A stretch of 64,000 nt of DNA. Origin: DATGSL01 sp964645585 (lineage in GTDB: Bacteria > Verrucomicrobiota > Verrucomicrobiia > Opitutales > T3Sed10-336). This document shows, piece by piece, positions 1 through 8,746 of this stretch. The notes beneath the pieces were generated by a model. That model saw nothing but the letters and a program-made list of their open reading frames with translations. It made no database searches and was not told the origin of the DNA. Every line of letters starts with the position of its first letter. Position 1 is the first letter of the stretch. Position numbers and translations under genes: made by a program. The stretch is taken from the NCBI GenBank assembly GCA_964645585.1, contig CAZYAN010000005.1, positions 44,972 through 108,971 of the forward strand, written 5' to 3'.

Positions 1-1132
1 CGATATCGGGATCGCCGGGATGGAGCGAGATGAGACCGGAGTAATCCTGCTCGGCGGGATATAAGCGAGTCCCGGCAAAGGCAATTTCCTGTTGATGCCA
101 GCGTTCACCATCCCAGCGAGCGTAATGGTAGCGAAGGTCCATGCCGGCTTCCGGATCGTTCTCCTTGCGAATCGGGTGCTTCGAAACGGAGAAGCCGAGG
201 TAGGGGCGGCCTTGATCGTCGAGCGCGATGTCGCTGGTCCATGCCGCTTCGCCAGGCTTGGTTTCGTAAACAAGTGTAAAGTCGGTCGGGTGGTAGTCGG
301 AGCTTGGCTTTTTGCTCAGCGGACCGAGCCGCCGCCCATCGGAAGTATGCAGTGCGTTATCTTCGATGTAATAGTGGTAGATGTTGTTATCGTGAAACCG
401 CGGATGACCTTGCGTCGTAGAAACATGGATACGGTTGATGCCGTTGGAGACATAGCGAGCATACGGAATCCCGTCTTCATGCGAAAAGATCATCCCGCCG
501 TATTGCCAAGTCGTGCCGTCATCCTCGGAGACAAGATAATGGGGCAGGTACGGATATCCGTTCTCCCGGCCTCGAAAAAAATTGTAGGTGATCCCTGACT
601 CCGAGAGGCGGTAAACGTTCGAGTAGGTGACCCGGTAAGGGACGTCGAGGATCTGCTCGGGATCCCATTCAAACGGATTTCCCGGGTTGGAAGAGATCCG
701 ATAGCGAATCTTTTCCTCATGGTTGTGGCCCGCGTAGACGCACAGGTAACGGCCGTCGGGACGGACGAGCAGCGCTCCGGCGTTGTGGTCGTCAGGATTA
801 AAGCGGTCGGCATTCATAACCATCACCCGCCCGGTTCCCGTATTGAAATCGTAGGCGGTAACCGTAATGGCACCGTCGTTGGTGACGCCGCTGAAGAGAA
901 GTCGGTCGCCGTCGAAGATAACCCGCTCATCCTGGAACCAGCACCAGCTGCTGTTCTCGTTTAAGAGGACCGGGGCCGCCGCGTTCGGGTCGGCCATTGC
1001 GGGACCCTTCACTGTGTCGGCTCGGCTTGTGCCAACAGCAAGCAGGACTGTGGCAGTGAAGAGAAATGCGGCACGGGTGACTCGCACCGACGATGGGAGA
1101 CGGGGGATCTCAAAAAGGTCGAGTTTGCACAT
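1..1132 (-). CDS. Secreted BNR-repeat (BNR_4-like) protein, C-terminus cut off by window edge
   Basis: An open frame runs from an ATG at 1132 leftwards to base 1 with no stop, giving 377 codons. The N-terminus has a hydrophobic stretch (about residues 23-36, FLFTATVLLAVG) like a signal peptide. The mature part contains WCWFQDERVIF, then GALLVRPDGRYLCVYAGHN, YSNVYRLS, FRGRENGYPYLPHYLVSED and HYARWDG. These are typical of the BNR_4 family, putative six-bladed beta-propellers often encoded beside polysaccharide lyases in PVC bacteria and Bacteroidetes. The substrate cannot be read from the sequence. The gene faces away from the + strand amidohydrolase operon at 1476, so the two probably share a divergent control region. 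Coding on this strand is clear; the exact start and the family name are less certain. Confidence 0.85.
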   Translation of the reverse strand, partial: MCKLDLFEIPRLPSSVRVTRAAFLFTATVLLAVGTSRADTVKGPAMADPNAAAPVLLNENSSWCWFQDERVIFDGDRLLFSGVTNDGAITVTAYDFNTGTGRVMVMNADRFNPDDHNAGALLVRPDGRYLCVYAGHNHEEKIRYRISSNPGNPFEWDPEQILDVPYRVTYSNVYRLSESGITYNFFRGRENGYPYLPHYLVSEDDGTTWQYGGMIFSHEDGIPYARYVSNGINRIHVSTTQGHPRFHDNNIYHYYIEDNALHTSDGRRLGPLSKKPSSDYHPTDFTLVYETKPGEAAWTSDIALDDQGRPYLGFSVSKHPIRKENDPEAGMDLRYHYARWDGERWHQQEIAFAGTRLYPAEQDYSGLISLHPGDPDI

Positions 1133-1475
1133 GGCTTGAAATCGTTGAGAAACGACGGCCCTTTGAAAAGCTTCGAATTTAGTCCAGGGTGTGTTCGTGC
1201 CCGGTGGTTCTGGGGGAGGTATACCGCTGGCCTGCATTGTGCACCGGCTCACCCCGGCACCGACGGTGGCCGCGCTTGTGACAGCGTGGTCGTGACGTCG
1301 CAGAGAGCCTGGCGCGTTGCCCTTTCTCTGTTGCTCTGCACCGGAAACGCTGTTTTAACCTCGGGCTGTTGCGTTCACGAGATCCACGGCGGCAACTGCC
1401 TGGTCCCAGACGCCCAGGAATCGCCGGACTCGTGACCGAAATCAAAGCGCCGATAAAACAAACACTATCCCTTTC
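1133..1475. other. Divergent intergenic region, no convincing gene
   Basis: These 343 bases separate the leftward BNR-type gene from the rightward amidohydrolase operon and should hold both promoters. A short + frame ending at 1435 could encode a ~48-residue peptide with a hydrophobic stretch followed by SGCC. It lacks a good start and a clear lipobox, so I do not call it. No strong hairpin or consensus promoter stands out. Confidence 0.4.
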
Positions 1476-2420
1476 ATGCAGCGAATCAGCCGACGCGCTT
1501 TCTTGAAGAAAACTCCGCTACCGATTGCGGCGTTCTATCTCGGTTCCGGACTGTCTGCGTCTCAGGCGAAGGCGAATTCGCCGGAGCCGGTCGCGAGTAG
1601 CAGGAGCAGCGCGGCTGGCATCATCGATACAAACGTCCATTTGTTTGACTGGCCGTTTCGGCGCTTGAAATATCGCGACACCGGCCGACTGGTTGAAAAG
1701 CTGCGACGACATCGAATCGAGCAGGCATGGGCCGGGAGTTTTGAGGCGCTGCTTCACAAGGACCTCGATGGGGTCAACGCGCGCCTCGCGGATGAATGCG
1801 CGGCGAACGGAGACGGAATGCTGCTTCCTTTTGGAACCGTTAATCCCGCGTGGCCGGACTGGGAAGAGGACCTGCGCCGCTGCAGTGAAAGTTACAAGAT
1901 GACCGGCGTTCGCCTGTATCCATCCTATCACGGCTACACGCTGGACCATCCGGAATTCCGGCGACTCATTGCTCTCGCGTCGGCGCGCGGCCTGATCGTG
2001 CAGATCGCGCTGGAGATGGAAGATTCGCGGGTGCATCACCCGATCATCCGCGCCCCGGATGCGAGCACGGCGGCCTTGCCGGAAATTTTGAAGGAGAACC
2101 CCGACGCGCGTATCCAGCTTTTGAACGCGTTCGCCGCTGTTCGCGCGAGAGGAACATCGGCGGCCCTGCGCGATATGAGCGTCTCGGTCGATATTTCCTC
2201 CATCGAAGGTGCCGGCGCGATCGGTAAACTACTCGGCGGAACACTTGCGCCGGCGGCCTGGCCGGTCGAGCAATTGCTGTTTGGATCGAACGCACCGTTC
2301 TTTCCTGTGGAAAACTCGCTCCTGAAACTCTTCGAGTCGCCCCTGACTCCGACGCAAACGGTCGCGATCATGCGGGAGAACGCCCGGTTGCTGCTCACGA
2401 AATCGTCCCGAGGAACATGA
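1476..2420 (+). CDS. Tat-exported amidohydrolase-family (TIM-barrel) protein
   Basis: The 314-residue protein starts with RRAFLKKT at residues 6-13, a twin-arginine export signal, followed by a hydrophobic stretch and an Ala-rich region. After the signal comes GIIDTNVHLFDWPFRR, the first strand of an amidohydrolase_2 (PF04909) barrel with an N-x-H in place of the usual H-x-H metal motif. Further marks are LPFGTVNPAWPDWEEDLRR, MTGVRLYPSYHGY and a late LFGSNAPFFPVENS, where many relatives have a catalytic Asp after the Gly-Ser. The metal ligands are therefore incomplete and activity is uncertain. The stop overlaps the start of the next gene by 4 nt (ATGA), so the two are translationally coupled. 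The second gene is a paralogue-like amidohydrolase. Confidence 0.85.
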   Translation: MQRISRRAFLKKTPLPIAAFYLGSGLSASQAKANSPEPVASSRSSAAGIIDTNVHLFDWPFRRLKYRDTGRLVEKLRRHRIEQAWAGSFEALLHKDLDGVNARLADECAANGDGMLLPFGTVNPAWPDWEEDLRRCSESYKMTGVRLYPSYHGYTLDHPEFRRLIALASARGLIVQIALEMEDSRVHHPIIRAPDASTAALPEILKENPDARIQLLNAFAAVRARGTSAALRDMSVSVDISSIEGAGAIGKLLGGTLAPAAWPVEQLLFGSNAPFFPVENSLLKLFESPLTPTQTVAIMRENARLLLTKSSRGT

Positions 2421-3298
2421 CGGCCCAGCAGGAGTTTCCGTTCGACCCGACGCTCTACGGCCTTCCCGGCCGGGAGGAGCTGATCGCTCTTCGCATTTGG
2501 GATGCGCATTATCACGGGTTTCTTGGGGCAGCGGACATGCGGCAGCACGAAGAGATGATGTTCTATGTCGAGCGCCTGGGGATCGAGCGGATCATCGCCG
2601 TCGATATCGGAAGCTCACCGAGCGATCAGCATGCTGAAACGAAATTGGACGCGGTTCAGCGCGAGCTGCTCGAGCGGGAAAAGGACCGGATTTCCGGTAT
2701 CCATTACGTCGACCCGTCAGACCCCGATGGAAGCTGCCAGAAAATGACAAAGTGGATACAGGACGGGCCATGCATTGGGATCAAATATTTCGGGACGAAT
2801 CGCGATGGCATTACGTGCGATCATTCGAACAATGATTCGATCATTCGTCTCGCGGCGGAACTGAATGCGCTCGTTTACATTCACACGTGGATGAAGGTTG
2901 GCGGGGATCCACGCCGCCCTGGTGGAGGGAATTTACACGGTGAATCGACACCGATGGACGTCGCGCGTCTGGCGGAGCGTTTTCCGGAGGTTCCGCTGAT
3001 CTGCGGTCACTCAGGCGGTGACTGGGAACTCGGCGTGCGGGCGATTCGTCCCTATGAGAATGTTTTGCTCGAGTTCGCTGGGTCGGACTCCCATTCCGGC
3101 CAAATTGACTGCGCGGTCAAACATCTTGGGGTTGAGCGGATCGTCTGGGGCGGCCACGGGCCGAGCCGCTCGTACGCGACGGAGCTGTCGAAAGTCTTGG
3201 ACGCGGATCTGACGTTCGAGGAGCGGAGACTCATCCTCGGCGGAAATTTGCGGCGCATCGCCGCGCCGATTTTTCAGACCAAAGGAATTCCATTGTGA
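2417..3298 (+). CDS. Amidohydrolase-family (TIM-barrel) protein, cytoplasmic partner
   Basis: 293 residues without a signal peptide. The barrel begins with IWDAHYHGFLGAADM, which has the canonical H-x-H metal motif that the preceding exported paralogue partly lacks. Later come IHYVDPSDPDGSCQKM, GPCIGIKYFGTNRDG, VYIHTWMKVGGDPRRPGG, PLICGHSGGDWELG and RIVWGGHGPSRSYA. This order fits amidohydrolase_2 enzymes, which hydrolyse or decarboxylate small cyclic or carboxylic substrates. The start ATG lies inside the end of the preceding gene (4-nt overlap), and the next gene begins 10 nt after the stop, so it sits in a tight operon. The substrate is unknown. The pairing of an exported and a cytoplasmic member is unusual and suggests related steps on the two sides of the membrane. 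Confidence 0.85.
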   Translation: MTAQQEFPFDPTLYGLPGREELIALRIWDAHYHGFLGAADMRQHEEMMFYVERLGIERIIAVDIGSSPSDQHAETKLDAVQRELLEREKDRISGIHYVDPSDPDGSCQKMTKWIQDGPCIGIKYFGTNRDGITCDHSNNDSIIRLAAELNALVYIHTWMKVGGDPRRPGGGNLHGESTPMDVARLAERFPEVPLICGHSGGDWELGVRAIRPYENVLLEFAGSDSHSGQIDCAVKHLGVERIVWGGHGPSRSYATELSKVLDADLTFEERRLILGGNLRRIAAPIFQTKGIPL

Positions 3299-3308
3299 AA
3301 GGAAGTGA

Positions 3309-3950
3309 ATGAGGTCTTCCATGACACCGATCGCGGCTCTTTGCATGGTTCTCATGGCCGCTGGCCTGATTTCCTCGGCCGGGGCGCAACCGTATCCGAA
3401 CCTTCCAAGCGATGAAACGGTCGTGGTGCGCGGCATCATGCCGGATGCTTATCCCGGCGCGTTCGCAGTCGTCTTTCGGGGCGGCCCAACGCTCTGTTTT
3501 GATCCAGTTCGCGGAGGCATTACGTTTATTCAGTCAGGCGCGGACACCGATTTTCGCCCAAACTGGACCGGCAAGGTTCCGCAACCGACGAAGTTCGGCG
3601 GCGATAGGTTTTACCTTGAGACGGCGGAGATGCCGTTGCGGATAGGCGATCCCGAGGCGGAGGCGGTGTTTGCGTTTAAAGGCTATTCCGTGGACGGACC
3701 GTATCCGGTTTTTCGTTACGCAATTGGGGATATCGCGGTTGAGGAGGAGCTGCGTCCACTGGTCAACGGGACGGGGGTCGTTAGAGCATTCCGTACCAGC
3801 GCGCCTGGCCGGACTTTTTGGCTTTTGACCGGGGCGCAGGAGAACGCTGTTTGTGCCGCGATCGGCGGCGAATGGCGCGATGGCCGACTGGAAGTCACGG
3901 CGGACGAAACGGGTGAGTTCGTTATTATCATTGAGAGGAAAACGGAATGA
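3309..3950 (+). CDS. Exported protein of unknown function, PVC-type propeller-associated domain
   Basis: 213 residues. The N-terminus (about 1-27, ending SSAGAQP) is a clear signal peptide. The mature part has FRGGPTLCFDPVRGGITF, FRPNWTGKVP, FKGYSVDGPYPVFRYAIGD and a C-terminal beta-rich stretch with FVIIIERK. The 'FKGY..DGP.PVFRY' pattern resembles an N-terminal domain I know from large secreted PVC proteins that also carry propeller and cytochrome c modules. Here that domain is a separate gene, and the propeller-cytochrome protein is encoded next with a 4-nt overlap. I infer that the two products work together, perhaps as a split version of the larger protein. No catalytic residues are recognisable. 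Confidence 0.8.
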   Translation: MRSSMTPIAALCMVLMAAGLISSAGAQPYPNLPSDETVVVRGIMPDAYPGAFAVVFRGGPTLCFDPVRGGITFIQSGADTDFRPNWTGKVPQPTKFGGDRFYLETAEMPLRIGDPEAEAVFAFKGYSVDGPYPVFRYAIGDIAVEEELRPLVNGTGVVRAFRTSAPGRTFWLLTGAQENAVCAAIGGEWRDGRLEVTADETGEFVIIIERKTE

Positions 3951-6049
3951 GAAAGCTTCGACAATCGCTCCTCTGCGCGGCTTTCTTTTTTGTTTTTGCT
4001 TTCGCCGAGGCGGAGGGGAGTGCGCACGGATCGATCGAGGGCCGCGTGACGAGTGCCCAGTCGGGAGCGGCCGTGGAAGGCGCGACGGTCACTGTCGAAG
4101 GTGAAGCGCTCGCTTCCGTTGTCGAGAACGCGCGGCGTACCGTTTTGACGGATACGAACGGGCGTTACCGCTTTTCGAGTTTGCCGGAGGGCGAATACCG
4201 GATATCCGCGACGGCTTCCGGGTTTGAGGAACCAATTCGAACCTCGCTTCAACTAGCGGAGGGAGAGCCGGTGAAGCATGATTTTGCGCTGTCGGTCCGA
4301 ACGGTCTCGGGAGCTTACCGGGTGGAAACGGTGGAGCTTCCGAAAGGGATGTCGCCCGAGATTTCCGGAATTGATTTCACGCCGAGCGGCCGGATCGTCG
4401 TCTGCAATCGCGTGGGAGAAGTCTGGATCGGTGACTTGGAGAAGGGCGAGTGGAAACGCTTCGCGTACGGGCTTTACGAGCCGTTTGGCGTGACGGCTGA
4501 GTCGGAAGACACAATTTACGTTTTGCAGCGTCCGGAGATCACGGCCCTCCGCGACACGGACGGCGATGGAAAAGCGGATCGGTATGAAACCGTCAGTGAC
4601 GCGTGGGGGATGACGGGAAATTATCACGAGTTCGCGTATGGATTGCGACGGGATTCCAATGGGAATTTTTACGGAGGCCTCGGCATGGCTTCCGCGGGTG
4701 AGTTCGGGAAAACGCGCGGACCGCTCGACCTCGATCCTGTTGTGCCTTGGGACCGGCCCGAACGGAAAACCGATCACCACCGGTCGGTCGCGCGGTATCA
4801 AGGGTGGGTCTTTCGCGTGACGCCGCAAGGGGAGTTCACGCCTTGGGCGAGCGGATTCCGGCAGCCGCTTGGTATCGGGATCAGCCTGGCTGACGATCTT
4901 TTCGTCACCGATGTCGCCGGATCGTGGATACCTTCGTCGCAGTTGGTTCACGTGCGGCGCGGCGGTTTTTATGGTCATCCGGACGGATTGAAATGGCATC
5001 CTGAATTTGCCGGCCGGGAGGTTTCATACGAGGAACTGGCGGAGCTGCGAACGCCGCCCGCGGTCACGCTGACGCACGGCCCCCTCGGCACCTCGCCAGG
5101 GGAGCCGGTTTGGGACACGACGGATGGCGCGTTCGGCCCGTTTGCGGGGCAGGTGTTCATCGGAGACGTGACACCGTTCGTGATGCGAGTGTTTCTGAAG
5201 AAAGTTGCCGGAGAGTTTCAGGGTGCGGCTTTTCCATTTCTTCGCGAACGAGGATTGCGACCCGGCAATATGCGAAATGTCTTCGGTCCTGACGGTCATC
5301 TGTATCTTGGACAGACCATTCGCGGATGGCGCGAGGCGGAACAAGGTCTTCAGCGCATCGTTTGGACCGGGACGGAGCCGGTGGAGATTTCCACGATGGA
5401 GCTGACCGATGAAGGATTTCGGCTTCGGTTCACGGCACCGATGGATCGGTCCTCGCTCGCCGTTCCCGAAAATTATGCAATCAGGCGTTTTCAATACAAC
5501 TACCACATGCTCGACGGTTCGCTGCGGATCAACGAGCGGGAGGTGCCCGTCCGGGAAGCACGTGCGGGGAAAGACGGGCGAAGCGTTGAGCTGGAATTGG
5601 CGGAATTACGGCCCGGTTTTGTTTACGAACTCGAGGCTTCGAAGCTGCGCTCCGCGAACGATGAGCCGCTGGATAATGCGGTCGCATATTATACGTGCAA
5701 TCGCCTTCTCTCCGGAGAAACCTTCGAAGGCGCTCCGGTCGCCGAGGAAACTGGGCAAACAAGTGCCGCCGCTCCCGATCTCGCCGCCGGACGCGAGATT
5801 TACACCCTTTACTGCGCCGCCTGTCATCAAAGTGACGGAACAGGATCCGCGGTTATTCAGTCGGCCAAATTCGTCGGGGACGGGTCTCCATTGCACAAAT
5901 CCGACGCCGAGCTGGCGACAGCGATTCGTAATGGAATCACCCGCGGAGCGAACGAAGAACCGGCTATGCCGCCGTTCGGTCAGGCCCTCGGTCCGCGGGA
6001 AATCGAAAACGTCATCGCGTATCTTCGCGCGGCTTTTGGAGAACAGTAA
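3947..6049 (+). CDS. Exported multidomain protein: CarboxypepD_reg + beta-propeller + Ig-like + cytochrome c
   Basis: 700 residues with a signal peptide at about 1-24. Domains in order: a carboxypeptidase-regulatory-like beta sandwich (about 28-105, with TVTVEGE, TDTNGRYRFSSLPEGEYRI); a six-bladed propeller resembling soluble glucose dehydrogenase/'membrane-bound dehydrogenase' domains (about 115-470, with DTDGDGKADRYE, FAYGLRRDSNGNFYGG, GFRQPLGIGI, RRGGFYGHPDGLKWHP); an SbsA-like Ig domain (about 480-590); and a class I cytochrome c (about 610-700). The heme motif is C623-AA-C626-H627, with a plausible axial Met at 674 in MPPFGQ. The layout predicts a periplasmic dehydrogenase that passes electrons through its own heme. 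The start overlaps the preceding gene by 4 nt. The substrate is unknown, but the operon includes two amidohydrolases. Confidence 0.9.
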   Translation: MRKLRQSLLCAAFFFVFAFAEAEGSAHGSIEGRVTSAQSGAAVEGATVTVEGEALASVVENARRTVLTDTNGRYRFSSLPEGEYRISATASGFEEPIRTSLQLAEGEPVKHDFALSVRTVSGAYRVETVELPKGMSPEISGIDFTPSGRIVVCNRVGEVWIGDLEKGEWKRFAYGLYEPFGVTAESEDTIYVLQRPEITALRDTDGDGKADRYETVSDAWGMTGNYHEFAYGLRRDSNGNFYGGLGMASAGEFGKTRGPLDLDPVVPWDRPERKTDHHRSVARYQGWVFRVTPQGEFTPWASGFRQPLGIGISLADDLFVTDVAGSWIPSSQLVHVRRGGFYGHPDGLKWHPEFAGREVSYEELAELRTPPAVTLTHGPLGTSPGEPVWDTTDGAFGPFAGQVFIGDVTPFVMRVFLKKVAGEFQGAAFPFLRERGLRPGNMRNVFGPDGHLYLGQTIRGWREAEQGLQRIVWTGTEPVEISTMELTDEGFRLRFTAPMDRSSLAVPENYAIRRFQYNYHMLDGSLRINEREVPVREARAGKDGRSVELELAELRPGFVYELEASKLRSANDEPLDNAVAYYTCNRLLSGETFEGAPVAEETGQTSAAAPDLAAGREIYTLYCAACHQSDGTGSAVIQSAKFVGDGSPLHKSDAELATAIRNGITRGANEEPAMPPFGQALGPREIENVIAYLRAAFGEQ

Positions 6050-6094
6050 ACGCGGAGCGGAACGCAGGAGAAAAGACCTGATGACAATTCTATT

Positions 6095-8026
6095 ATGATG
6101 AGTCGTTTCACCCCACGAAGAAGCCGGTTTTCGTGTTCGCCTAAAGCTGGCGGTCACGACCGAAGAAGATCATACAACTCTGCGGTATCGAAAGCCGCCT
6201 GCAGCTGGGTGACTTGCAGCTCGCCCGGTTTTGCCTTGGTGCTGGTGTTATATCTGTTAACGGGCCCTGCGGTCTGGGCGCAGCCATGGTGGGAGCGCGA
6301 GACGGCGATGAGCGAGGGAGGGCGGTTGCGGCTGGATGATAAACCCTGGTGGCCGCGAGCCGCGGCGCTCGAGCCGGGGAAACATTTTGTTATGACCTCT
6401 GAATATCCCGGCGGAGGTTTGATGATGGTCCGGAGGGACGCTAATGGCGACATCGTCTGGATACTCGACGACGACGGCGATATGGATCCCGACGATCCGC
6501 GGCCCGATCGCGACAGCGATTGCTATGTCGCCGATTATGGCGGGGACGGCACGGTCGACCGCCTGCTTGATTACATCGACAACGATGGGGACGGCAAAGC
6601 CGACGAAATGGGCATCCGCTACTTTAGGGAGAGCGAACTGAAGTTCAACTGGCTGAGTTTCGATATCGACGGCGACGGCCACATGTGGAACGTCGGCCGC
6701 TACGAATACAAGCGACCTTTCTACCTGTCCGATGCCTACGGTGACGCCATGATCTTCATGAATAAATACAACCCTGCCGATCGCTCCTGGGTTCCTATTT
6801 CGGAATGCCCGTTTGCCTTTTTCGACGACGACGGAGACGGCTATTCCGAACGCGTCGTGCGCTACAGCGCTGTGCCGATGGCTTTTCTCGACAACATGAG
6901 CAACCCCGACTACGCCAACAGTTACAAGGTTTTCTACGGACCGTTCCACGACGAAATGCGCGAGATGGGCGCGCTGAACATCCGCTACGGACACGACGTG
7001 GACGGCATGAGCGGTCCCGAGCATCCGCTTCACTACGAGATGGGCTTTAACCTGATCGGCAAACAACGCTATGACTTCGATGGCATGGAGCACTTCAATG
7101 AGCTTCGCCGCGCGCCGAAGACCGTGATCACGGTTCCGTTCGAAGCCGCGCTTGCCCATGCCGACACTTATCCCGCCGACGCGACCGGGTTCAGTTTTGT
7201 GGAACACGAGGACGCGTCCATCTCCATTGGCGATCCCGAAAACGAACCCGACAGCGACCGGCGCTGGGAGGGCGTTTTTTGGATCTGGTCGCGGCGGCTC
7301 ATGCACAACACCGGCGGACCGACGCAGACGTGGAACATCCGGCGCGAGTACCGGCCAACATTCAGCGACCGCCGCGAAGTTTATTACAGTCCCGTCGACA
7401 AGCGCCTGCACTTGAAGGGTGCGACTGAAGGCTGGATCCGGATCGGAAAGATCAACAGCCAGGAGCCGCTCGGCGAGTGCCGCATGTTCGATACCGATGA
7501 GGACGGTTACTTTGACCGCTGGGAATACTACGCGCGCGACTCGGCGAGGCCGTATCGGGTCGCGCGAGTTCTGGAAGCGGACAACATCGACTTTGGCGAT
7601 GACTGGGAGGCGATTGGGAAGTTTTACCGGGAGGAGGTATTGCCCGAAGCGATCTGGCTCAACGAGCAATTTCTGGAGGCGATCGCGGCGTTTACCGAAC
7701 ACGCGGCGGCGATGCCAGCGAACCTGAAAGCGGCGCTCGAAGATGCCCAGAGCCCAACCGAGCGACGCTACGTTCTCGATCTGATGCGGGAGCACGCCTG
7801 GCGGCATTTGGAAACGCGCCTGCTGGAAGACGGCCAAGCGTTTTTCGCGTCGCAGCCGACGGGGCAGACCTCCTTCACCAGCGAGGCGCTCGAATCCGAA
7901 CGCGTATGGAAGCGCCAGACTCGCCTCAGCCGCATCGCTGACTTTTATGCCCGGGGAGAGATCGCCGCGGCCGCCGAAATGCTGCGCTCCCTGCGGGAGG
8001 AGATGTTCGCCGCGCCGCAACCATGA
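6095..8026 (+). CDS. Large exported protein with repeated calcium-loop (D-x-D-x-D-G) motifs
   Basis: 643 residues from the first ATG. The hydrophobic signal core is at about 46-59 (FALVLVLYLLTGPAVWAQ), so the real start may be a GTG at 6209 (residue 39). Five acidic loops look like EF-hand or thrombospondin type 3 calcium sites: DDDGDMDPDDP, DNDGDGKADEMG, DIDGDGHMWNVG, DDDGDGYSERVV and DTDEDGYFDRWE. Between them lie aromatic-rich stretches, and the C-terminal ~150 residues are predicted helical. No enzyme family is recognised. The gene starts 45 nt after the cytochrome-fusion gene and is probably the last gene of that operon. A hairpin follows the stop. The product is likely a calcium-stabilised cell-surface or periplasmic protein. 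A long open frame on the opposite strand is a shadow. Confidence 0.85.
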   Translation: MMSRFTPRRSRFSCSPKAGGHDRRRSYNSAVSKAACSWVTCSSPGFALVLVLYLLTGPAVWAQPWWERETAMSEGGRLRLDDKPWWPRAAALEPGKHFVMTSEYPGGGLMMVRRDANGDIVWILDDDGDMDPDDPRPDRDSDCYVADYGGDGTVDRLLDYIDNDGDGKADEMGIRYFRESELKFNWLSFDIDGDGHMWNVGRYEYKRPFYLSDAYGDAMIFMNKYNPADRSWVPISECPFAFFDDDGDGYSERVVRYSAVPMAFLDNMSNPDYANSYKVFYGPFHDEMREMGALNIRYGHDVDGMSGPEHPLHYEMGFNLIGKQRYDFDGMEHFNELRRAPKTVITVPFEAALAHADTYPADATGFSFVEHEDASISIGDPENEPDSDRRWEGVFWIWSRRLMHNTGGPTQTWNIRREYRPTFSDRREVYYSPVDKRLHLKGATEGWIRIGKINSQEPLGECRMFDTDEDGYFDRWEYYARDSARPYRVARVLEADNIDFGDDWEAIGKFYREEVLPEAIWLNEQFLEAIAAFTEHAAAMPANLKAALEDAQSPTERRYVLDLMREHAWRHLETRLLEDGQAFFASQPTGQTSFTSEALESERVWKRQTRLSRIADFYARGEIAAAAEMLRSLREEMFAAPQP

Positions 8027-8035
8027 GATCGCGGC

Positions 8036-8068
8036 GCGATGGCGGGGACAGTCCCAGCGAGCCATCGC
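8036..8068. terminator. Hairpin between convergent genes
   Basis: GCGATGGC (8036-8043) is perfectly inverted at 8061-8068, with an inner GGGAC/GTCCC pair. It lies between the end of the + strand calcium-loop protein gene and the end of the - strand ACT-domain gene, where a bidirectional terminator is expected. There is no T-run, so intrinsic termination is uncertain. Confidence 0.5.
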
Positions 8069-8101
8069 ATGAAATTTGGCGGGAAACGTACGTTCGCCGA
8101 A

Positions 8102-8629
8102 TCAGTCGGGCAGGCTGACCGTCAGGTCGACCAGCAGATCGCCGGCAATTTTTTCCAGCTCGGTGCGGAGATCGGGAAGGGTGGATTCGGCGGGAAGGCG
8201 GATGGCGGCGCGAGCCTGGAAGAGCGGCTCGCCTGACATCGGCGCCGCCCGGCGTTCCGTCGAGAGTTCCTCAATGTTAACGGAATGTCGCGAGAGTGCC
8301 GCGGAAACGGCCCGCAAAATGCCGGGACGATCGGAACCGACAAGATCGACTTTGACGAGGCGGTGCGTCACGAACGGTTCGAGCGTTGCTCGCTCGGCTT
8401 TGGCGATTGAGGTCAGCCCGGCTTTCTCGAAACTTTTCAGCGCGGATTGCAGTGCTTCCGCGTTCTCCGTTGGAACCTCCACACGCAGGACGCCTGCGAA
8501 CTGTCCGCCGAGATGGACGAGCCTGCTCTCGAGCCAATTGCCGCCGTGCTCGGCCACACACGCGGCCATTTCGGCGACGATACCCGGACGGTCCGGTCCC
8601 ATGATGGTGATGACAAGCGTGTTGGGCAT
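8102..8629 (-). CDS. Double ACT-domain protein, GcvR-like
   Basis: 175 residues made of two ACT domains. The first is at about 3-80 (LVITIMGPDRPGIVAEMA) and the second at about 90-170 (KVDLVGSDRPGILRAVSAAL). Each carries the D-R-P-G-I signature of amino-acid-binding ACT modules. The whole length matches the GcvR family, which in Escherichia coli binds GcvA and represses the glycine cleavage operon. No gcv gene is in this window, so the partner is unknown, and in other phyla such proteins may have other targets. It is convergent with the gene at 6095 and lies 117 nt downstream of the MerC-like gene. The family is clear and the regulatory target is not. Confidence 0.85.
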   Translation of the reverse strand: MPNTLVITIMGPDRPGIVAEMAACVAEHGGNWLESRLVHLGGQFAGVLRVEVPTENAEALQSALKSFEKAGLTSIAKAERATLEPFVTHRLVKVDLVGSDRPGILRAVSAALSRHSVNIEELSTERRAAPMSGEPLFQARAAIRLPAESTLPDLRTELEKIAGDLLVDLTVSLPD

Positions 8630-8746
8630 GCCCGCTATTCAAGCAGAACCCGTCCAGCTGCCAAATCTTTTTGGACACCGCCCGCGGCAACCGCTGACTG
8701 GCGCGATCCCCGAACACGGATCGCCTTCCGTAAAATGTCCCCGGAA

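Noticed and set aside
1136..1435. Possible short secreted or lipoprotein frame ending in a Cys-rich tail
   Set aside because: A hydrophobic stretch precedes SGCC, but the start is unclear, the lipobox is poor and there is no Shine-Dalgarno. It lies where divergent promoters are expected.
6257..8065. 602-codon open frame on the - strand opposite the calcium-loop protein gene
   Set aside because: Val/Ile/Arg-rich translation with no domain or signal. The + strand frame has a signal peptide and five calcium loops. It is a high-GC shadow.
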